64,000 nt of DNA from Molanna angustata. Lineage: Eukaryota > Arthropoda > Insecta > Trichoptera > Molannidae. Shown piece after piece: positions 33,480-45,156 of this stretch (position 1 is its first letter; the number at the start of each line of letters is the position of its first letter). Made by a program: the position numbers and the translations under genes. The DNA lies in contig OY754981.1 in the NCBI GenBank assembly GCA_963576475.1, forward strand, positions 20,029,570 to 20,093,569, in the 5' to 3' direction. Under the pieces are notes generated by a model, which was given only the letters and a program-made list of their open reading frames with translations, did no database searches and was not told the origin of the DNA.

Positions 33480-34320
33480 AAAAAAAAATCATTTATTTTC
33501 TATTTATATCGCGTATGTAAATAACACACACCCGCTGATTACATTTTTAAGGTAATGCTTGATATCTTTTACAAGATACTTTTATATGTCAAAAATTGTC
33601 TTTGTGAAAAATTAAGTTAGTGAATAAAGCTGTGATGTGAACGTTGCTCAATCTCCGTAGTGAAATTCAAAGAATAGAAAAAAATATGAATCACCGTAGA
33701 GGTATTACATATAGAATAGCAATCCCATGTAACTTATTAGCTTGAAACCTGTACCATGTATAGGGAGTACCCGGAAAAATTTGAAATTTTTCGCGACAAC
33801 TTTTTTTATAATCAAACAAGAATTTTAAATAAATTATTTGATAACTTCGGAAAAAGAACTGCTAATTTGGAGTCGCTGTTCTCATACGCGTCATTGTAAT
33901 ATTGAAATGATGAAGGTCGAAGGTACAGTGTGTGAATTAGCTCATTGCAAAGTGTCTTCCATTATTTCTTTCCTAAGAGAGATAGCAATGCCGTCCCAGC
34001 TGTTAGGCTGGTAAAACTCTTGACATAAATGGCGTCGGATAATGTATCTCTGAGTTTTTAATGAAGAAAACTTTCCTACTTTCTCTGCGAAGTTAGATAT
34101 TTTTCGTGAAATCAAAAATGAGCTTAACATTAGCAAAGTTTGGTGAACAAAAATTATGAGAGAGAAGACTGTGCTTTTGTTGATAATTCATGAAAAATAT
34201 TTCAACATAATACAAATATATATTTTTAGTAACAATTATTTTGCTGCGCTATTTCAATAAGTTTTCAACAAAATTTATTGATTTGATTACATCGTGCGTT
34301 TTGTGTTTATATTGTACACT
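33480..34320. other. No gene seen
   Basis: AT-rich; the - frame at 33942-34136 is unrecognised and short. Confidence 0.35.
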
Positions 34321-34329
34321 TAAATGTAT

Positions 34330-34870
34330 GTTTCCAATCAAGCTTAATATATCCTAGTACCTAGTAGCCCCTAGGTAGCCATGTTACAACGAGTGGGTTG
34401 TAGCCAATGCTATAATCCTCACTACCAAGTCACTCTACAAAGCATTCGCATTTTGTATGGAAATTTTTTAGCATATTCATGAAATGAGTTATTTAATGAT
34501 GAAAACGTTTTATTCTTCAATGCCATTTTATGAAAGTTATATGCGAATTTGAAAATATTTTTACTATTTTTAAGTTTCCTGGCTTGATGTCACAAATTAA
34601 ATAAATTGAAAAACTTTATACAGAGATATTCTTGAAACTCTATTGGGGTCTAAGCGAGTGTTGGATATGCAAATTTGCAAAATTTGAAAAGAATCGAATG
34701 AGTCCTTAAGTCTATAAACGATTAAGTAGAATAAACACATCGTGCATAGCATATAACGCCCAGCACATATACATTGTGATGAAACTTTCAGAATACAATC
34801 TCAGCATGATACTAGTTGATAATCTGCAATAAAATAAATAACCTTAAAAATTGCGAATTCATAACTCCCT
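34330..34870 (+). repeat. Dispersed repeat family L, copy 1
   Basis: Shares tgccattttatgaaagt, aagaatcgaatgagt, tgaaactttca and tacaatctcagcatgatact with 57395-57830, and the first part with 54600-54900. Same orientation in all three. No coding content. Confidence 0.7.
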
Positions 34871-34874
34871 ACTA

Positions 34875-35855
34875 TATCCACTTGGGTTAGTTAGGACTAA
34901 AAATACGGAAAAATGATTTTCCAAGGATGTCAGAAGTATTAAGGTATATTTAAGGGCGTACCTTCAATAAAATTGCTCTCCCAGTATATCATTATGTAAT
35001 TCAAAAATATTCAATCATTTTTTTCTCAATTCAATTCATATATTCATGATCGGTGCTTTATTTCATACTCTTTTATCTCGTGGATTTCGTTGCAAAATAA
35101 TTATTTTCGAAAAGGGGGTGTTTTTGACGAAAAATAAAAACTCTTTTAACTGTTTTTGAAGAACTAATAATTACAAACCTTAAACATTGAGGTTATATTA
35201 GGGAGCGACTGAAAAGTTTGTTAATTAAACTTATTAATTTGAAGGGTCCTTTCAAGTCGGAAAGGGTGTAGATTAAATTTTTCAAACAAAGAGCGGCCGT
35301 CTCTTAACCATAGTGATTTTACGCAGCAATTTTCCATAAAACTTGAGATCCAAACATTGAGCTATTATAAAAGTTAAACATTCGTGTTTTCATTCTTTAT
35401 CTTGCCGAGTCCAAATATGAATTACAAATTCGTCTATTCGAAACGCAATTTCACCCTCAGACTTCATTTTTTCTTTGTTTTTAAAAAGCTTATCATATTT
35501 TTTTGTAAAGTATTTTAATTAGTTTTTTTTTAAATGAGTACATTAACGTTTATGACGTTTATGATCATATTTTTTATCCACAGCATTTCAGCAATATACT
35601 CGTAATATACAGTAATTTTATATTCTCAAATCACTGTTAAGCAATTATGTATCTAATGTAATATATTTTATGTACCTATTAATAAATAAATTATGGACTT
35701 GAAATAAATGCTACGTTCTTCCTCCGCTGAACACGAGACTCTGTCAGTGGAGTAATACGTATAGTATAAATGTATTAATTATAAGAAATATTATATACCT
35801 TTGTACCTACCAATATATTATTTTGCAATAAAAAATAAAGTGTCCAGATTTGTTT
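34875..35855. other. No gene seen
   Basis: AT-rich; no supported feature. Confidence 0.4.
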
Positions 35856-35859
35856 GTAT

Positions 35860-35972
35860 GTTTATTTATTTATTAATTTATTTAATATTTATGTATTTAT
35901 TTATTTATTTATGTATTTATGTATTTATTTATTTATTTATTTGTTTATTTATTTATTTATTTATTTAGGTAT

Positions 35973-36011
<39 letters not shown>

Positions 36012-36135
36012 TTTTTTTTTTTTTATTATTTATTTAAACATTTATTCATTTATTTATATTTATTTATTTATGTAGCTTTTCGGGCAACTAACAGATACTT
36101 TGTTAAAAAAATATTTAAAACGCACCTAATGTCAA
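35860..36135 (-). repeat. TTTA microsatellite continuous with a SINE A tail
   Basis: About 200 bp of imperfect (TTTA)n from 35865 runs directly into tatgtagcttttcgggcaac at 36069-36088, the 3' end of SINE family A read on the complementary strand, followed by about 50 bp more of that SINE. The array therefore looks like an expanded SINE tail. Long Tyr/Leu/Phe/Ile frames here are artefacts of the repeat. Confidence 0.75.
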
Positions 36136-36159
36136 ATTAAGTCTCCTTAGATATTGTGT

Positions 36160-36467
36160 ATAGGCCACTGCCATACAAATTGTATAAAACGATGTCGACA
36201 CTTAATCAAATTGTTAAAAAAAGTTTGTGATGTACTACTATGTAAATTGTTCATATTTTTTGTAGAAAATTAAATTATATATTTGGATGTTTCGGCTTTT
36301 TTTCGATATATTTAATAACTTTGGATATATAAGCAGTTAAATATACAAATTTATCATAAAAAATATTTTTCCTAGTAAAAAAGGTTTGAGCAACTCTTTA
36401 ACTTTAAAAAAATCAAATTTGAGATTTTGTATTTTCTATTAATTATCTTGAACAGATCGACAGTTGG
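36160..36467. mobile_element. Family I element, partial copy 2
   Basis: Right end gatcgacagttgg matches the terminal repeat of 14308-15277. The inside (ggatgtttcggctttttttc, aatttgagattttgtatttt) matches it too. The left terminus is missing. Confidence 0.6.
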
Positions 36468-36469
36468 AA

Positions 36470-37270
36470 TATTTTCATCTCAATTTGAAAATCTAGTTTT
36501 AGCGAAACGTCCTCTATTCATTTGATTATACATATTTGTTGACATTCGATCCTTGTGAATAAATATTACGCCCCTTTGACTTGATAAATTACTTTGGTAA
36601 AATTATAATGATACAAGTGTCGTATTACTTAATTAAAATATGATGTTGTAACGCCTTAAATGGGTGGTTATAACGTAGATACGTATTTCCCAAAATATAT
36701 TGCGCCTCTCTTCAATGAACTATTGTAGATCAAATGTGTCATCGGGGAATTGACGATTAATTTCTGTTTCTGTTCAGTGGGACCGGGCGGGGGATTGTGG
36801 AGGAGCCGGTGCCCAAAAGGTCCTTTCCCAAAATAGACTCCTACGTGACGCAATGTAGTTAATACGATAAGGAGACAATAGCCAACTAATTCCATGAGTT
36901 GAGAGAATCTATCAAAAGCTTTATTTGATTAACAATCAATTCGTTATTAGCAATAGACTCGATTGATACAATATGTCAAAGTACCTACTGCTGTGCTGCT
37001 GTCATTTGTCTATCTTAAGTATCTTATTTTATTACAGTAGATACGTATTCGTCTTATTCCGATACATTTTAATACAAGTGGATAATAGAAACCCATAACA
37101 AGTACCTATAAGAAAATAGAAATATTTTTTAAACTAAAGAAATTTTTGATAAGATAAAGCAATAATTTGTGAAGCGCAACATAGTACAACTACCAGAATC
37201 TTATATTTACAGGCCCTCACCCCTCATGCAAAAATTACGAAAGGGCCCTCGAACATTTTTAAAACATATA
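36470..37270. other. No gene seen
   Basis: A GC-richer patch at 36770-36860 (ggaccgggcgggggattgtg) gives a short - frame, but I recognise nothing in it. Confidence 0.35.
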
Positions 37271-37314
37271 GTTTACAAACTTTATTTAAACATATCAGAC
37301 AAACATATCAGTTT

Positions 37315-38045
37315 ACAAACTTTATTATAACATATCAGAGTATGTAGTTTAAGTAATAAACTACAATTCAATAAGAATAATTTGTTATAACTTTTTGTTG
37401 TATTAAATAGGGAATTTGCATATAACCCCCCCCCCCCCCTCCTTCCCCATGATATTTTACTGAAGATCCATAAAAAAGCAACGCTAATATTAATTCATAC
37501 AAACTTTATTAAAACATATCAGAGTATGTAGTTTAAGTAATAAACTACAATTCAATAAGAATAATTTGTTATAACTTTTTGTTGTATTAAATAGGGAATT
37601 TGCATATAAACCCCCCCCCCCTCCTTCCCCATGATATTTTACTGAAGATCCATAAAAAAGCAACGCTAATATTAATTCATACAAACTTTATTAAAACATA
37701 TCAGAGTATGTAGTTTAAGTAATAAACTACAATTCAATAAGAATAATTTGTTATAACTTTTTGTTGTATTAAATAGGGAATTTGCATATAACCCCCCCCC
37801 CCCTCCTTCCCCATGATATTTTACTGAAGATCCATAAAAAATCAACGCTAATATTAATTCATACAAACTTTATTAAAACATATCAGAGTATGTAGTTTAA
37901 GTAATAAACTACAATTCAATAAGAATAATTTGTTATAACTTTTTGTTGTATTAAATAGGGAATTTGCATATAACCCCCCCCCCCCCTCCTTCCCCATGAT
38001 ATTTTACTGAAGATCCATAAAAAAGCAACGCTAATATTAATTCAT
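37315..38045. repeat. Tandem array, four units of about 183 bp, with poly-C tracts
   Basis: Units start at 37315, 37499, 37681 and 37863. Each begins acaaacttta, includes gtagtttaagtaataaacta, a tract of 12 or more C, then tccttccccatgatatttta and tattaattcat. Units are nearly identical and differ mainly in C-tract length. A partial unit precedes at 37275. Short - frames within each unit are shadows. Confidence 0.9.
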
Positions 38046-38139
38046 ATACGTACACCATGCTCGTTGCTATTACAAAAAGAATGACGAAAGCTTCAAACAA
38101 TAGAGGTTGCCCTAGAGACAATATATTTATATATTTATT

Positions 38140-39260
38140 TATTTAGAGGACAACATACAGCATATAATAAATTATATAAAAAATGATGATTTGATTAATA
38201 ATAAAGCCAATTACAGGTTGTCGCTGAAGTTATTGTAGTATATTAAGTTAGGAATAATTATATATTATGGTGAGATATTGTGTGAATGATGTGTGAAATT
38301 GCATATATAAATGTGTCAGTATATTACATAAGTGTTAAATTTGATTATTTTTTTTTTTTTTGATTATTATGAGGATGAAATTTTAAGTTTGATATATTTT
38401 TTAAATGTGGGGGCGCTAAATAAGAATATTATGTCAATCTCTTGGAAATGCCTATTGTATGTATTACAGATTCTGTACATTGTTGCATGTTGAGCATAGT
38501 TGGTGTGTTGAGTGGTAAGACGGAAAAGAGGAGTGTGTCTAGTGTCTACAGGTGTAGGTAGGGATGTTGAAAGATATATAATTTAAGAGAGCAGGAAAAT
38601 CAATTTTATTATTAATAATATTGTGGAGAAGCATCATATCAGATACAGTACGTCTGTTTTCGAGTGAATCAATGCAATGGTAAATCCCTGCCTCACAATA
38701 CGACGGGAAATCAAGAAATGCTTTTCGGTTAAGGTGTTTAAAAAATATATTTTGTATCCTTTCGATACGGTTTATGTGTGTAGCATAATGGGGAGACCAG
38801 ACAGGAGATACGTATTCCAGGATAGGGCGAACCAGGGATAAATAAAGAAATTTGAGTGTTCTCAAGTTTGTGAATGGTTTGCTGGTTCTGAATAAAAATC
38901 CAAGCATTCTGTAGGCCTTATCTATAATACAGTCAATGTGTGAGTTAAACCTAAGTTTAGTGTCCATAATAACACCAAGGTCTCTAACGTTATCACTAGA
39001 GGCAATAGGTTTACCATTGAGAGTATATTGAAAGGCTATGTGAGATATTTTGCGAGAGAAACTAATTTTATGGCATTTTGTGACGTTAATTAAGAGGTTG
39101 TTATTTTGGCAGTAATCAGATAGTTTGTCAAGATCCGATTGTATTTTAAGGCAGTCATTTAAATCAGAAATTTTTAAAAAGATTTTCATGTCGTCAGCGA
39201 AAAGTTCATAATCGGAGAATACGAAACAGTCGCCTATGTCAAATATGTAGACGTTGAATA
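38140..39260 (-). pseudogene. LINE family G: RT second half and 3' UTR
   Basis: The - strand opens with SDYELFADDMKIFLKI (catalytic FADD near 39190), then LDKLSDYCQNNNLLINVTKC, LGVIMDTKLRFNSHID, RMLGFLFRTSKPF, FLYLSLVRPILEYVSPVW, ERIQNIFFKHL, and stops at 38539. This is the palm end, thumb and C-terminus of a Jockey/CR1-like RT with one clean frame of about 230 codons. The 3' UTR (38538-38140) ends with AAATAAATAAAT. The 5' end is truncated or rearranged at about 39260. A second copy of the 3' UTR lies at 49035-52125. Confidence 0.85.
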
Positions 39261-39264
39261 AAAA

Positions 39265-39830
39265 AAATAATATTAGCAGCTACCATGACACGAAGAGACT
39301 GGATGATAATAAAATCAAGGGAGAAGATCGAGTGATTGGTACAGACCAATCTTAGTATTATTGTGACGCAGACGAGAAGAACAACGTCACTGTTCAAATA
39401 TGCACCACATCTATGGTTGGACTCTGTGTTAGTGGTATGAAATATGCCTGATAGTAGTTCCTTGTTTTGTCCGATGAGTATATAGCCGCTCCGGGGATGA
39501 ATAAAACTACAAGCTCTGAAACTTCCCAATGGAGTGGGATAGGAGATTGCGAATTTATATCTGTTAAAACATGCAAAAGTATATATTTTACTAACATGAA
39601 AGTAGAATAAATTGTACGGAATTAAGGTCGCTTAGAAGGCTAAGTCAAAAAATGATAGAACAAGGAATGAAAATATATGAGCTGAATGTACCTTTTTATT
39701 TTATTCTGGGAACAATAAAAAATGTTGTAAAACTCAAAACACAATACATTTAAACAAAACCAGTATATGTAGTTCCCTAATGCGTAGCATGAATGTAGAA
39801 TAAATGGTACGAAATTAAGGTCTATATAGT
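39265..39830. other. No gene seen
   Basis: Moderately AT-rich; two overlapping - frames (39239-39597) are unrecognised. Confidence 0.35.
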
Positions 39831-39834
39831 TTAA

Positions 39835-40000
39835 GGAAAATTAATGAAGAGGTAGGGATCGTCCAAGAAAAGGATGGCTCGACCATGTGAACGACATTCT
39901 GAAAGAGGGATTTGTAAGAAACTTGAACAACATATACTATGTGTATGAGACGATGTTTGAATGTATATAAAGCAAGAGATGCGTCATTTAAGTTTGTTGT
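39835..40000 (+). pseudogene. LINE family C fragment
   Basis: The + strand reads RDRPRKGWLDHVNDILKEG and RNLNN, and in another frame CMRRCLNVYKARDAS, matching 21600-21915. Short, frameshifted. Confidence 0.7.
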
Positions 40001-40004
40001 TTCT

Positions 40005-40640
40005 GTCTACGTCGTGAGGGTAATTGAGTCCGCTCATTAAAGCTCAAATATGTATCATGCGTATTATCAACAATAGAAATAGAACTTTCCTTTCAGACAA
40101 TTTGTTTAGAATTTTTTCTGTCCTCGATCCAAGATAGCTGTTTTTGAAATCTACATTAATTAATTTCCAAAAGAATATAACTCTGCATAGTAGAAGCCAA
40201 CAAACGCTTTTCACTAGGCAAGCAAATTAACTGAACTTCTCTGTGCATACAATAAAAATCTCGTTTGGACAGAGACGTTTTGGAGTCATTGCACCTAGAA
40301 AATTCAATATGGTCGACAAAAAAAATTAAACAAACGGAAAATAGTCGTGCCTTTAAAACTAAAATAAAGGAATGACTCTCAATCAGGCAGACATTATGCA
40401 GAGAAGATTTTTCACCCATAGCTTTCGACCCCATACTTTATTTTTTTACGGCCGATTTACTAATGACATTAATAACAATTAAGCACTACAAATAATAACA
40501 CTCAATTATTATTATTACCGTTATACACATCCTCAAAAGAATTAGCAGATCAATGCGTAAATTGTAAATTATTTAAAAGAACAAAATGAAATGCAACAAA
40601 CGCATCATCAAGCTTTCAATTGGAATTTCACCCATCCAGA
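40005..40640. other. No gene seen
   Basis: AT-rich; the - frame at 40156-40434 has no recognisable content. Confidence 0.35.
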
Positions 40641-40643
40641 TAC

Positions 40644-41060
40644 TTAACATATCAAAGGATTAGGCTCTAAGGAGGTCTTTATACTACCTAACAACCCTAC
40701 TGATTCCCGAATATTAACGTTTGAAAAATCTTTAACGATTCTATATGTATTCATTATTACCTTTTTTTGCATTTTTATTATTAAGTTTTTCGATTTATCT
40801 ATAATTTCTATATTACGCATTAACGATTTTGGAATAATGCCAGTGGCTGAAATAATGAACGGTAATATTATTATTTTACGAGAACGCCAAAATCTTTTAA
40901 TCTCGTTACCTAAAGCGGTGTATTTTCTAATTTTTTCATCAAAAGTTTTTATAATATTACTAGAAATTGGAATAGCCACGTCGCAAATATATGTTATTTT
41001 TTTATGTTGTGTATTTTTTATTTTCATTGTTATTTATAATATTATCACTTTTTATGTACG
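40644..41060 (-). pseudogene. LINE RT C-terminal fragment (another family)
   Basis: The - frame contains ITYICDVAIPISSNI, DEKIRKYTALGNEIKRFW, KIIILPFIISATGIIPKSL and MRNIEIIDKSKNLIIKMQ, then KKVIMNTYRIVKDFSN. The order DVA-P, EKxxKYxxLxxEIxxxW, VIPxxxxATGxIPKxL is common at the end of certain non-LTR RT ORFs. The frame is open for about 127 codons but nothing precedes it. Clade uncertain. Confidence 0.7.
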
Positions 41061-41064
41061 ATTG

Positions 41065-41595
41065 ATGTTGACATCAACTAATACAGTGTCACTGTCTCGA
41101 GATGCATTGGCCCCGGCACAGGTTTATTTGCCTAGTGGGGCATTGCAGATTCAATAATTATTGTAATATGTATCAGTGTATGTATAAATAAATATAAATA
41201 AATGATGGTGTATGTGTTAGATTACTTCTTGCATATACTTCTAGTCATTAAAGAAGGTTTTTTTTGCGCATGATGTAAAGAATTGATAGAGGGGGTACTT
41301 AATATGATAATGTATGGAAGTTTGCTTTAAGCTGCAACGGAGGTACTCCAGACACAACCATTAGTGGTCCAGAATTCGCTTAGTGTAATAATTCCATGCT
41401 CCGTTGACCCAATTCGTGGTTTGCATTAATATGGTAGCTACATGCTGGGTATCTAAACCCAGAAGGATTGTTATGGGTGAAGCAATGCACAACTATAATA
41501 TATAGAATACAACATATTGTACTCCATTATGAAGGCAGGAATAATTCTTTATCATATGTTTGTATCTACGAATATAATGACTCCATGTTAATTCT
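41065..41595. other. No gene seen
   Basis: AT-rich; possibly 3' or 5' remnants of neighbouring elements. Confidence 0.35.
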
Positions 41596-41598
41596 TTT

Positions 41599-41884
41599 GA
41601 AATTCTTAGCATTTTGTTATACCTAACTATTGTAACTGATGACAATTGAGAAAAAAAAGATAATTTTTTGAAATTCTTAGCATTTTGTTATACCTAACTA
41701 TTGTAACTGACGACAATTGAGTAGAAAAAAGATACTTTTTTGAAATTCTTAGCATTTTGTTATACCTAACTATTGTAACTGATGACAATTGAAAAAAAAA
41801 GTTCCTTTTGTGAAATTCTTAGCATTTTGTTATACCTAACTATTGTAACTGACGACAATTGAGTAGAAAAAAGATACCTTTTTT
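41599..41884. repeat. 71-bp tandem array, left part (four units)
   Basis: Units start at 41599, 41670, 41742 and 41812 and read gaaattcttagcattttgtt, atacctaactattgtaactg and gacaattgag, then an A-rich run. Two more units occur at 43371-43510, on the other side of the inverted-repeat element, in the same orientation. Confidence 0.9.
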
Positions 41885-42139
41885 GAAATGATTAGCATTT
41901 TAAATATATTTTTAAAATAAATTAATAAACTTTGTTTCCACTAGTTATATTTTTTTAAACACAACATGTTTCGATAACCTCCGTTATCTTCCTCAGGCGA
42001 GAGGTGAGTTAATACTAACTGAAAACTAATTTTGCGTATAACAAGACAACTAGACAACTTCCTTGAAACATAAAACCAGCTTTATATACAGACAATAATA
42101 TAGGACTAATACTGAAAAACAACACAGAAAAAACAAGTT

Positions 42140-42380
42140 ATTTGAAACATAGTGGAATCTACGAACTACAATGTGGAGACTGTGACAGCATTTACATGGG
42201 AAGAACGGGACGGACGCTGTTTAAATGGACTCGGTTTTTCAGAATTTGCAAACCACCTAATACAAGAAAATCATACATTTGACAATACAAACACCCAATT
42301 ATTACATAAACACACATACGGACTGAAACAAAACAATCTAGAGACATTAGAAATACACAAAGCAATTAATAGTAATTAAT
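42140..42380 (+). pseudogene. Penelope-like GIY-YIG endonuclease fragment
   Basis: Encodes HSGIYELQCGDCDSIYMGRT and GRTLFKW; the shifted frame gives FANHLIQENHTFDN, LLHKHTYGLKQNNLETLEIH and KAINSN. Same layout as 21036-21430, with a deletion after the GIY-YIG motif. No RT part. Confidence 0.8.
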
Positions 42381-42424
42381 AAGCAATCAAAGTTTATTAA
42401 TTAATCCATCTTACAATATGGCAT

Positions 42425-43067
42425 TATATGTTGGGGGGGAGCTTTTAAAACCACTTTAGTGCCTTTAGAAGTTTTTCAAAGAATCATTATTAAAATTATA
42501 TTAAAAAAGAGATTTGATTATCCAACTATTAATTTATTTCAAGAATTTAAAGTTTCAACTGTTGAAAATATCTACAAAAAAATCTCATTGTTCCAAATTC
42601 ATAAAGATATTCTTACAAATTCAAACCAATTATCATTTTCTTTAAGCAGCAGAATAAATTCACAAGGATGTATTACCATTCCTCTTTTACGTACAACTGC
42701 CTCACAACATTTCTATAAGTATAAAGGTACTAAGTGGTTTAATGAACTCCCTTTGAGTCTTAGACTCGAAAAAAATTATAGTATATTTAAAAATAAAATT
42801 AAAAAATTGTACTGATTTATTTATTTATTTATTTTTTGTTATTTCATTCTTTTTTTGTGTAGCTTCATATTTTTTAGTAGATGTACAATGTTTTGGTAAA
42901 TGTAATAATATTAAATAGATACTCCCCTCTTTTAACACGAGATTTTATCTCAATTAAAGAGGGTTATTATGAATTATATGATGGAAATTGTATACCTTTT
43001 TAAATTATGATTTATATGTGAACATTGTATTGTTTTTGTTAAATAAATAAAAAAAAAAAAAAAAAAA
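42425..43067 (+). pseudogene. 5'-truncated LINE with poly-A, nested in the Penelope-like element
   Basis: After a frame change at the G run (42432-42438) it reads GAFKTTLVPLEVFQRIIIK, RFDYPTINLFQEFKV, VENIYKKISLFQIHKD, LLRTTASQHFYKYKGTKWFN and ELPLSLRLEKNYSIFKNKIK, stop near 42815. The 3' UTR ends with aataaataa and a run of about 18 A at 43049-43066. Typical LINE C-terminus. Confidence 0.85.
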
Positions 43068-43370
43068 TCACAAGAAAATAATAAACAATCAGACGCAACC
43101 CTACACTTCACCACTACTGTCCATGTTCCCGTTAGGTCAACGTTCACCCCCTCCCTTTGCCCCGCTTTCTACTTCACCCTTGACACTGCCACACACCACG
43201 CAAAATTAGTTAGTATTAAGTCACCTCTCACCTGAGGAAGATAACGGAGGTTATCGAAACATGTTGTGTTTAGAAAAATATAACTTGTGGAACCAAACAA
43301 AGTTTATTAATTTATTTTAAAAATATATTTAAAATGAATTTTCACAAAGTGAACGCCTCTACCTTAGAAC

Positions 43371-43510
43371 ATTAGCATTTTGTTATCCCTAACTATTATA
43401 ACTGATGACAATTGAGTAGAAAAAAGATACTTTTTTGAAATTCTTAGCATTTTGTTATCCCTAACTATTGTAACTGACGACAATTGAGTAGAAAAAAGAT
43501 ACTTTTTTGA
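43371..43510. repeat. 71-bp tandem array, right part (two units)
   Basis: Continues the array of 41599-41884 (attagcattttgttatccct, aactgatgacaattgag). The units here share ttatccc where the left ones have ttatacc. Confidence 0.9.
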
Positions 43511-43514
43511 AAAT

Positions 43515-45150
43515 AATCAGATTAATGCTCATGTAGATACAATTCATAAATTTTATTATAATAGTCATGAAAGTAATGTAAATAAATTTCATGCTAATTA
43601 TGATACTTATCTATTAGGATTATTCGTTGTGTGCAACAATATTACATATGTAATCTTGTGCGATTGGATTTATCGGATAATACATTCGCATACGTAGTGT
43701 GCAAACAATAATACATCATTTTTGAAAGTTGCATTTTTTGCAATAGAACTGCAGGAGTAGGTATATCGGAAATGACGCAGTGTCATGAAGTATTGAATAT
43801 GTAACTCCTTTATCCCTCCCCGCTCCCCCCAATTCCTACATATCCCTGTATCATTTGAATGTTTTTTAATTTTGAATTGCCTATCTTGAATGGTCCTCTT
43901 TAGTTTTTTTTTTATTTTATATGTTTTATTTCAATTTCGCATTTCTTTAATTTCAAACTACCTCTACTAGTTACGTATGTTTTAGTAATTTTATTTTTAT
44001 ATATGCATAATATTTTTCTTTCTATTTTGGCAAATATTTAACATTCATTGTTGTCTTTTGTAATTTGCATATTGCTGTGTTTCCCCTTAAATTGATTAAG
44101 TACATAAATAGCGTTTACAAAAAAAATCTAAAATTTTGTACTTTAGCATTTATAGGAATGACACAGTACATTGTGGGTACATAATATATTAGATTCACCG
44201 TGTGTAAACAAATTTAATGCTCTTGCATTGATCGATTCATATAAATATTAAAGTGCAATAAATATTTAGATATTTTGTACTGCAAACATTAGTAAAGCAC
44301 AACAGTTTCTTTTAAGTTGAAGAAGATGCACATAATTGTGGATATCTTCGATGCAAAATACAATAAGTGTCTTCGCGAAGTTCTGAAGATGATACACCCT
44401 TTATCTTCCTCCCTAATATTCTATCCCACCCATACCTGATCGTGTGTGTTTGAATGTGTTGTTGTCTGTGTTATTATTTGTACTTTTTGATAGAAAGTTT
44501 TTTTTGGCTCTGTAATTATGTCATATCTAGTTGTAATATCAAAATGTAAATGACCTGTTGATTTCCCCAAATAAAGTAAAAGTTTATTTTTAACTTAGGT
44601 TCGGTAATTTGCACAGTTTATTGTAGCGCATTTTGAAATGTTTACAAAATGATTTTAATTTGCTTTCTAAGTTTTACAAGAAGATATTTTGTCTTATATT
44701 CCCTTCGTGATTTTGTTTCCCCACTCCTTATAATATATATTTCTCAGGGGATATTCAAGAATAATAATTTCGAAAGAACTCATTCTCTTTTGCAAATATT
44801 TGCATTGCTCCCCGAGAAAAAAGAATATTTCAAAGAAAATATGAGACGGATGCAGCCATATCCGAGAATATGGCATGTAGGGTTCGTGAAGATATGTATA
44901 GGAAAGATATCAATGTTTGCCAAAAAACAACCCATCCACAAAAATAAGCCATCTTCTAAAAATAGATAACCCAATTGGCTTTACGTAAAAAGCGCGCCTG
45001 ACAAAACGCGCAAGGATTGCACGCGTCAATAAAAAAACACTACTTTGCATAATTATTCAAAAATTTTTCATATATTTATCGTGTCTTACAAAAGAAAAAT
45101 ACCACATACCCACACTATTTTTGATATACCTAATACAAATAATATAAAAC
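43515..45150. other. No gene seen
   Basis: AT-rich. 44398-44590 resembles a LINE 3' UTR (Thr/Pro-poor, ends ccaaataaagtaaaagttta). Overlapping frames at 44649-44974 on both strands are unrecognised. Confidence 0.35.
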
Positions 45151-45156
45151 TTGCCT

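Larger units (their letters stand above)
41896..43336. mobile_element. Penelope-like element remnant with inverted termini
   Basis: About 105-bp inverted repeats form the ends: cattttaaatatatttttaa at 41896 and its complement ending at 43336. Both include the hairpin motif cctgaggaagataacggagg / ttatcgaaac (43231-43260, and inverted at 41966-41997). Inside are a GIY-YIG fragment (42140-42380) and a nested LINE (42430-43067). It splits a 71-bp tandem array. Terminal repeats in inverted orientation are known for Penelope-like elements. Confidence 0.75.

Noticed and set aside
35854..36140. Hydrophobic Tyr/Leu/Phe/Ile frames
   Set aside because: Artefact of the TTTA tetranucleotide array.
37490..37866. 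Two nearly identical 64-codon frames as a duplicated gene
   Set aside because: They fall inside the 183-bp tandem units and run through the poly-C tract; there is no start context or homology.
37315..38045. CRISPR-like array
   Set aside because: Units are contiguous with no variable spacers, and the context is eukaryotic.
44649..44974. A small gene
   Set aside because: Overlapping frames on both strands without homology, start context or splice sites.
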